Virus record (IMG/VR): IMGVR_UViG_3300037247_001038
Coordinates: 1 to 41,818 of that record
Length of the DNA stretch: 41,818 nt
Origin: a virus
Direction: 5' to 3' (one strand)
The translations under genes were made by a program, and so were the position numbers. Positions 37,255-41,818 of this stretch are shown here, one piece after another. How positions within the stretch are numbered: the stretch's first letter is position 1; each line of letters begins with the position of its first letter. The notes under the pieces are model-generated. The model was not told where the DNA came from. It saw only the letters and a list, made by a program, of their open reading frames with translations, and did no database searches.

Positions 37255-37283
37255 TTGCCAACGATACCGCCTGGGCGTATACT
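37255..37283 (+). promoter_or_regulatory. Promoter of the terminase genes (TTGCCA-N17-TATACT)
   Basis: TTGCCA (37255-37260) and TATACT (37278-37283) are spaced by exactly 17 bases, close to the sigma-70 consensus. Expected transcription start is about 37290, only three bases before the ATG at 37293, so the message would be leaderless or nearly so. It lies in the divergent gap to the minus-strand unit. Confidence 0.65.
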
Positions 37284-37292
37284 GGGGGCGAG

Positions 37293-37688
37293 ATGGCGAC
37301 TGCTGCTAGGAAACAAGATTGCAACAAGCCCCTACGAGATGAGCTTGGCCGGCTGCTGCCAGGGGAGACCGCCAACCGAGACGGCCGGCCCAAGAAGGAT
37401 CGCTGGTTCGTTGAGCAGGTTCAGGCTTTCCTTGAAGGAAAGGACTCCAAGACCCATCGAATCCGCCTACTCGAAATCCTCCGTGGTGGCTACGAGAAGG
37501 CGAAGGTCGGCGACACGTCCGCCGCTCGTGCCCTCAAGGAATGGGCCTACGGCAAGGAAACCACATGGCTCGGTGAGGACACCGAGGCTACCGAGCGCGA
37601 GCTGGAACGTATTGCCCAGGCGCATGGCCGGAGCGTGGAAGAGGTCCGTGAACTTGCCGAGAAGCGGGGCATCCGGCTGGTGGGCTAG
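37293..37688 (+). CDS. Small terminase subunit, 131 aa
   Basis: The N-terminus includes NRDGRPKKDRWFVEQ, the G-R-P-K-K basic motif seen in phage DNA-packaging small subunits, then a helical core (RIRLLEILRGGYEKAKVGDT, AARALKEWAYG) and an acidic C-terminal helix (ERELERIAQAHGRSVEEVRE). The gene stands immediately upstream of the large terminase (3-base gap). It would recognise the phage DNA and start packaging. The promoter sits directly in front. Confidence 0.75.
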   Translation: MATAARKQDCNKPLRDELGRLLPGETANRDGRPKKDRWFVEQVQAFLEGKDSKTHRIRLLEILRGGYEKAKVGDTSAARALKEWAYGKETTWLGEDTEATERELERIAQAHGRSVEEVRELAEKRGIRLVG

Positions 37689-37691
37689 CCG

Positions 37692-39257
37692 ATGGCGACT
37701 GCCCTTCGTCAAGAGCGCATCGCGGCGGCGCTGCCACTCGTTGAGGTAGACTTAGCCCTTCAGGAACTCGGCGCCGAAGAAGCTGCTGCACAGCCGGACG
37801 ACTGGCGCTACCATCCTGATGTCTTCGCTGATGAGGTGCTCGGCATCACGCTCTATGATCACCAGCGGGCGCCGCTCATGGCGTTGGCAAGAGCGCTCAA
37901 GCAAGAGGGAAAGCGGCGCGTCGCTGTTCGCTCCTGCAACTCTGTGGGCAAGGACTTCATGGCGGCCGTGGCGACGCTCTGGCTGCCTCGCTGCTTCGAT
38001 GACGTGCGTGTCGTCACCACGGGGCCGACGTTCGACCAGCTCCGCGACATCGTGTGGGGCCGGGAGATCCACCGACTCTACCAGGGCGCGCGGTTGCCGT
38101 TGCCTGGCCGGATGCTGGATACCGAGTGGGACATCAGCCCGACGAGGAACGCCGTCGCCCGATCGACCAACACGAAGGAGGCGCTGCTCGGCCGGCACGC
38201 GGCGGTAGTGCTCATCATCGTGGATGAGGCGTCTGCGGAAGAGATCAAGCCGGAAATCTGGCAGGCACTTGACACACTCATGGCATCTGGCGAATTCTTG
38301 CTCCTGACGCTTGGCAACCCGACCCGCAACGAGGGTGCCTTTTACGAATCGTTTACCGCCCGAGCGGACGACTACGAGACGTTCCACATCTCTGCCTTCG
38401 ACACGCCGAACCTCCAGGCTTGTGCCGAACAAGGAGACCATCAAGTCCCCCGCGAGTGCCGCATCATCCAGCCCGGCCTGATTACCCACGAGTGGGTCGA
38501 GGACATGCGCCAGCGTTACGGCGAAGACTCTGACTTCTGGCGCGTTCATGTGCTGGGCAACTTCCCTGAGGCCGGCGCTAACACCCTCATCCCCCTGCCC
38601 TGGATCGAGGCCGCGCTTACTCGACCGAGGCGTGCAGCCGGCAGCACAGCGCCCATTGTGGCCGGCTTGGATGTAGCGCGTCATGGTACGGACCGGAGCG
38701 CCCTGGCCGTCATGTGCGACGCCGACCTCCTGGCGCTTGAGGCGTGGAGCGAGCGGTCGCTGATGGCCACCGTGGGCCGGGTGCTGCGCTACATCCACGA
38801 GTGGGACATCCGCTGCCTAGCCGTGGACGACACCAACATGCACGGCGTCTCGGACCGGCTGATCGAAGTGGTGGAGACGGAGGGACTTGACCTGGTGGTG
38901 CTGCCGCTCAACTGGGCGTCCAGCGCTGACAACACCACGCTCTACCACAACAAGCCCTCGGAGATGTGGGGCAGGGTGCGTGACAACCTGAGCCCGGAGG
39001 CACCGCAGCCGCTGTCGCTGGCCGTGGGCGATGACACCGTCAGGGCGCAGCTCCAGGCCGAGCTGTCACGGGCAACCCAGAAGTACGATTCTTACGGCAT
39101 GGGCCGCATCTGGGTGGAGAAGGCCGGCGAGTCGAACGAGTCCCCCGACTTGGGCGACGCCCTGGCCCTGGCGCTCGAAGCCTGGGTGCAGCTCTACGCC
39201 GGCCGGGCGCGGTCGGAGCGTGTGATCTATCAGGACAGCTTTCTGGGGAGGCGATGA
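37692..39257 (+). CDS. Terminase large subunit, 521 aa
   Basis: ATPase: Walker A-like SCNSVGKD (81-88), Walker B VLIIVDEA (173-180) with catalytic Glu, and coupling motif LLLTLGNPTR (203-212). Nuclease: GLDVARHGTDRS (325-336, D327), AVDD (377-380) and PDLGDALALA (485-494, D486/D489) are the RNase H-fold acidic residues. It pumps and cuts DNA at the portal. The last Walker A residue is Asp rather than Ser/Thr, and there is no leading Gly; the ASCE fold is otherwise intact. ATGA overlap with the small gene downstream. Confidence 0.95.
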   Translation: MATALRQERIAAALPLVEVDLALQELGAEEAAAQPDDWRYHPDVFADEVLGITLYDHQRAPLMALARALKQEGKRRVAVRSCNSVGKDFMAAVATLWLPRCFDDVRVVTTGPTFDQLRDIVWGREIHRLYQGARLPLPGRMLDTEWDISPTRNAVARSTNTKEALLGRHAAVVLIIVDEASAEEIKPEIWQALDTLMASGEFLLLTLGNPTRNEGAFYESFTARADDYETFHISAFDTPNLQACAEQGDHQVPRECRIIQPGLITHEWVEDMRQRYGEDSDFWRVHVLGNFPEAGANTLIPLPWIEAALTRPRRAAGSTAPIVAGLDVARHGTDRSALAVMCDADLLALEAWSERSLMATVGRVLRYIHEWDIRCLAVDDTNMHGVSDRLIEVVETEGLDLVVLPLNWASSADNTTLYHNKPSEMWGRVRDNLSPEAPQPLSLAVGDDTVRAQLQAELSRATQKYDSYGMGRIWVEKAGESNESPDLGDALALALEAWVQLYAGRARSERVIYQDSFLGRR

Positions 39258-39427
39258 TGGCTGAGAAGCTAGGTGCAGCGCAGCATATTCCCTGCGCGTC
39301 TGGGGCGTTGGCGGAGGACATCCTGGCAATGCAGGAGGTCATCGACTTCGTAGCGTCCAGTTGGTGGAGGCGCTGGATCATCAGGCTTGTCAGTGGTGGG
39401 AAGGTACGGTTTCAGAAGCATGCCTAA
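39257..39427 (+). CDS. Small protein after terminase, 56 aa
   Basis: Two tandem ATGs (39254, 39257); GGGGAGG spacing favours the second. The protein (MAEKLGAAQHIPCASGALAE ... WWRRWIIRLVSGGKVRFQKH) has a C-terminal amphipathic Trp/Arg segment. It overlaps the next start by 8 bases. The function is unknown. Confidence 0.5.
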   Translation: MAEKLGAAQHIPCASGALAEDILAMQEVIDFVASSWWRRWIIRLVSGGKVRFQKHA

Positions 39428-39707
39428 GCACACCTGGTCCGAGCGCATCCCTGCGGCGATAGCGAAGGCGGAGAGGCGCATGGGTAGCGGCTCTGGCAGC
39501 ATTCACTACTTCCTCTCGACTCAGGGGCCAGATGGTGCCATCACCGCCTCCGAGGTGGCGCTGGCGAAGGCGCTGTGGGAGACAGAGTCTGATGCTACGG
39601 AATTGCTAGCTGAGTTAGACTTACGTGAGAAATTGCTACTAGGAGCCATCATCGCTGATAACCGTCCCGCCCTCCGTGCGTTCTGCGAGAAGGTGGAGGC
39701 GCTGTGA
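39420..39707 (+). CDS. Hypothetical protein, 95 aa
   Basis: ATG at 39420 inside the end of the previous gene (MPKHTWSERIPAAIAKAERR). Helical and acidic in the C-terminal half (ALAKALWETESDATELLAEL, RAFCEKVEAL). It ends 13 bases from the convergent minus-strand gene. The function is unknown. Confidence 0.5.
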   Translation: MPKHTWSERIPAAIAKAERRMGSGSGSIHYFLSTQGPDGAITASEVALAKALWETESDATELLAELDLREKLLLGAIIADNRPALRAFCEKVEAL

Positions 39708-39720
39708 CGCCGCCAGCTAC

Positions 39721-40017
39721 TTACGTCGTCCGTCCTATCTCCACTCGGGCCTCACGGACGATTGGGTGCGTACCCAGCCGCGGCCTTGCCTGGCCGCCAC
39801 GCCTGCCCTGGGTGGCCTGCTCTAAGGCGTCAGCGGTGTTCTTCAAGCTCTCTACCAACTGCTGCCGCTGGGCCTTCAGGGTCGCCACTTGGCGCCGCAA
39901 GCTAGTCGCCTCGTTCTGTACCGTGGCGGTACGCTCCAGCGCCCGGGCGATTCTCTCCAACACGTCTAGGAGGCGCTGCGCGTCGGTCTTGTCTTCTTGG
40001 GGCTGTTCATTCACCAT
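39721..40017 (-). CDS. Coiled-coil protein, 98 aa
   Basis: A long charged helix (QRLLDVLERIARALERTATV, LRRQVATLKAQRQQLVESLK) with heptad-like Leu/Val spacing, then a basic Gly/Arg tail. There is no good Shine-Dalgarno; the predicted promoter places the transcription start about two bases before the ATG, so it may be leaderless. It stands alone against the late operon between terminase and portal. The function is unknown. Confidence 0.65.
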   Translation of the reverse strand: MVNEQPQEDKTDAQRLLDVLERIARALERTATVQNEATSLRRQVATLKAQRQQLVESLKNTADALEQATQGRRGGQARPRLGTHPIVREARVEIGRTT

Positions 40018-40025
40018 CTGCCCAT

Positions 40026-40054
40026 AGGGTATACGATGTTCGGGTCATTGACAA
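40026..40054 (-). promoter_or_regulatory. Minus-strand promoter (TTGTCA-N17-TACCCT)
   Basis: On the minus strand TTGTCA (40054-40049) and TACCCT (40031-40026) are 17 bases apart. The predicted start near 40019 is two bases from the ATG at 40017. Its -35 overlaps the -35 of the plus-strand portal promoter, so the two may exclude each other. Confidence 0.45.
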
Positions 40055-40077
40055 CCCGCCCGCACCAGCGGTAGGCT
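40048..40077 (+). promoter_or_regulatory. Portal-operon promoter (TTGACA-N18-TAGGCT)
   Basis: TTGACA (40048-40053) and TAGGCT (40072-40077) are 18 bases apart. The predicted start near 40084 gives a leader of about 59 bases before the portal ATG at 40143, nearly equal to the scaffold leader. Confidence 0.5.
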
Positions 40078-40142
40078 AGAAGCGACAACTTGCCCGTGCG
40101 TCCTGCCATCGGGACAGGGGCCAAGCGGAGGCACGCTGCCCG

Positions 40143-41818
40143 ATGGCCCAGATGACCCCCAGCCAGGCGCTCAAGGCGGCGAGAGAACTCAAGTCCGACT
40201 TCGGCGGTCACGCGAATCAGCGCCTGCGCCGCGACATCAGGCAGCGCAAGCTCCCCGTCGACTGGAAGGCTCTGGGCATCGAGGAGCGGGTCAAGGACAT
40301 CGCCCCCTTCCAGTCCGATACGCCCAACCAGGAGGCTCAGCGCTACGCGAACGCCATCGCCTCGGCGGAGCCGGAGGTCGCCGTCTTCGTCGCGGAGTCC
40401 GAGAAGACCACGCGGCAGAAGATCGGCGAGCGGTTGGAGGGCTTCTACGACGCGGCCGTAACGCTGCTGCTGGGCGACGACTACCAGCGCTGCCTCTGGA
40501 TGGCGGGTGAGGGCGTGGGCGCCGGCCGGCTAGACCTCAAGCCGGAGTTCTGGAAGGGCATACCAAAGCGCGGTGGCCTCGACGGGGAAGAGTTCAACCA
40601 GAGCGTGGACGCCCAGCGCCGGGCCATCGGCCTACCCTTCGAGTTCGTGGACGTTGACCCGCTTACCCTCTACTACGAGGAGAACAAGAAGCGCGAGATC
40701 GTCGTCGCGACTGAGTGGGGCAGGCGCAAGCGCTCGGCCATCGACGCGGTCTACCAGAAGAGCAAGAATGGCAGCAGCCCTGAGACCTTCTTGGGTCCCA
40801 CCGTGCCCGAGGGCTCCGCGCAATCAAGCAACATGGTGGAGTTCGTCGTCATCAGGACGCCGGACATCATCTACCACGCTACCATCGGCGCGAGCGAGCG
40901 CGAGGACAAGGTGCTCTGGGAGGGGGAGAACCTCTTTGCGCCGTCCACCGGCTACATCCTGTGGCGCGGCCTGCCGTCCGGCTTCTCCGACCTGGACGAG
41001 CGCTACTTGCCCTTCATCATGAATACCCTGAACGTCGCCCAGCACTGGAACCTCTTCATGAGCATCCAGGCGAACATGGGCATCCGGTCGTTGCGCGAGT
41101 GGACGGAAGAGGATGTATCCAAACAGGCCACCGCTCAACTGCGCCAGGTGAGCGCGGAGGCGAAGGGAACAGGGAAGACCAAGAAGAGCGTGCACGGCTC
41201 GGTTGTCGCCGACCTGGAGGCTGGCCGGACGCTCAGGTGGCGCGAGATCTCAGGTGACCTCAAGGAGGTGCTGGCACGCCTCGACCTGGAGGAAGAACGC
41301 TACCGCTTCCCTGAGCCCCTGGCGCCGGAGAGCTCGAGCGGCGAGAGCGGCCGCGACACCATCCGCCGACAGGAGGCGTCGTCGCGGCTGCTGCGGCAGG
41401 GCTTCGAGGCGCGGAAGCAGGCGGTGGAAGAGCTGGTGCGCGTCGTGCGCCGGACGCTGTTCGGCCACAAGGACTTCCTGGCCGATGGGCGCATGATCTA
41501 CCTGCCCCACCTAGTCGAGGGCCTGGGACCCGAGGGTACGCTGCGTAAGCAGGACGTGCTCTCCATCAGCGAAGAGGACAACATCCCTCATCAGGTGCAG
41601 ATCACCGTAGCCACCATGACGCAGGCAGCCCAGCTCGCCCTGAACGAAGAGGGGATCAGGATGGAGGGCAAGCTGAGCCGTGACACCATCGACCAGGACT
41701 ACTACCAGGTCAAGAACATCCCGCTGGAGAACCGGAGACGGCAGAAGGACTTGATCCGCGCCGCCACGTATCCCGAGACCGTGAAGCGGGCGATCCTGGC
41801 GGTGAACGAGCGGCTGAT
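40143..41818 (+). CDS. Portal protein, N-terminal part (continues at 1-293)
   Basis: ATG at 40143 follows GGAGG eleven bases upstream; an in-frame stop at 40077-40079 limits the gene. The frame stays open to the window end and continues at base 3, total 613 aa. Features: a charged helical N-terminus, RYANAIASAEPEVAVFVAES, PFEFVDVDPLTLYYEENKKR, DLDERYLPFIMNTLNVAQHW, and SSSGESGRDTIRRQEASSRL before the long stem helix. Size, acidic composition and place after the terminase fit a podovirus-type portal ring, through which DNA enters and leaves the head. There is no protease or muF-like domain. Confidence 0.8.
   Translation, partial: MAQMTPSQALKAARELKSDFGGHANQRLRRDIRQRKLPVDWKALGIEERVKDIAPFQSDTPNQEAQRYANAIASAEPEVAVFVAESEKTTRQKIGERLEGFYDAAVTLLLGDDYQRCLWMAGEGVGAGRLDLKPEFWKGIPKRGGLDGEEFNQSVDAQRRAIGLPFEFVDVDPLTLYYEENKKREIVVATEWGRRKRSAIDAVYQKSKNGSSPETFLGPTVPEGSAQSSNMVEFVVIRTPDIIYHATIGASEREDKVLWEGENLFAPSTGYILWRGLPSGFSDLDERYLPFIMNTLNVAQHWNLFMSIQANMGIRSLREWTEEDVSKQATAQLRQVSAEAKGTGKTKKSVHGSVVADLEAGRTLRWREISGDLKEVLARLDLEEERYRFPEPLAPESSSGESGRDTIRRQEASSRLLRQGFEARKQAVEELVRVVRRTLFGHKDFLADGRMIYLPHLVEGLGPEGTLRKQDVLSISEEDNIPHQVQITVATMTQAAQLALNEEGIRMEGKLSRDTIDQDYYQVKNIPLENRRRQKDLIRAATYPETVKRAILAVNERL
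41692..41818. repeat. Terminal direct repeat, copy 2 (genome closure)
   Basis: Identical to bases 1-127; see copy 1. It lies inside the portal gene, so it is not a separate functional end. Confidence 0.95.

Noticed and set aside
37752-38798. Long minus-strand ORF (348 codons) opposite the large terminase
   Set aside because: It is a composition-driven shadow of a GC-rich gene: no ribosome site, Arg/His/Val-rich, no motif, and the terminase frame is certain.
1-41818. tRNA or rRNA genes
   Set aside because: No cloverleaf with a GTTCGA-type T arm was recognised by eye on the plus strand or in the intergenic gaps; a covariance search was not possible.

Overview
The window reads as a complete, circularly closed genome of a tailed bacteriophage, most likely podovirus-like. 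The last 127 bases (41692-41818) repeat the first 127 exactly, and the portal gene runs in frame across that join, so the unique genome is 41,691 bp. The host cannot be named. The GC-rich coding, dense ATGA/TGATG/GTGA gene overlaps, TTGACA-N17/18-TAnnnT promoters and several apparently leaderless genes suggest a high-GC bacterium (actinobacterial-like or similar), and the peptidoglycan amidase shows that the host has a murein wall. No integrase, excisionase, DNA polymerase, CRISPR array or tRNA gene was recognised.

Region 1, packaging, head and ejection (37293-41818 continuing to 1-12923): small and large terminase, two small genes, portal (613 aa across the join), small genes, three putative internal or ejected proteins (212, 365 and 1587 aa) interrupted by an antisense free-standing HNH endonuclease, then scaffold, P22/HK97-fold major capsid protein, decoration-like protein and a LamG-like jelly-roll protein. 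Region 2, tail and host contact (12942-21755): head-tail connector with a jelly-roll insertion, large beta-rich tail hub protein, 1262-aa beta-helical fibre or spike, and small appendage proteins. Region 3, lysis (21772-23404): several tiny membrane proteins, a two-helix holin candidate and a PGRP/amidase_2 endolysin. No tape measure or major tail protein was recognised, which fits a short tail.

Region 4 (23405-23741) is non-coding. It holds two tandem promoter-like/hairpin units that could be small RNAs or double terminators, then a promoter with a tandem 8-bp operator in front of a ribbon-helix-helix regulator gene that looks leaderless. Region 5, early/accessory (23742-36790), is a long run of small overlapping genes, about half of which carry CxxC zinc-ribbon motifs. 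It includes a Cas4/RecB-like Fe-S nuclease with an inserted Zn module, an adjacent putative recombination protein, a lytic transglycosylase-like protein, a CxxCxxCC (YkgJ-type) protein, a DUF5131 (phage Gp37/Gp68) protein, a VRR-NUC nuclease, a C5-cytosine methyltransferase flanked by two small LuxR-type HTH proteins, and a DnaD-like replication initiator. Recurring 37-53-bp boundary sequences flank unrelated small genes in this region, as in a cassette-exchange zone. Region 6 (36806-37199) has two small genes on the minus strand, divergent from the terminase promoter.

The most striking signal is the methyltransferase locus. A second reading frame (+1) inside the dcm-type gene encodes a 246-aa protein with the recognisable motifs of another phage protein family (TWPRAGTMQSG, WPTP, LNPLWVEWLMGFPPGWTDL), while the methyltransferase frame stays intact end to end. 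This looks like long dual coding (overprinting).
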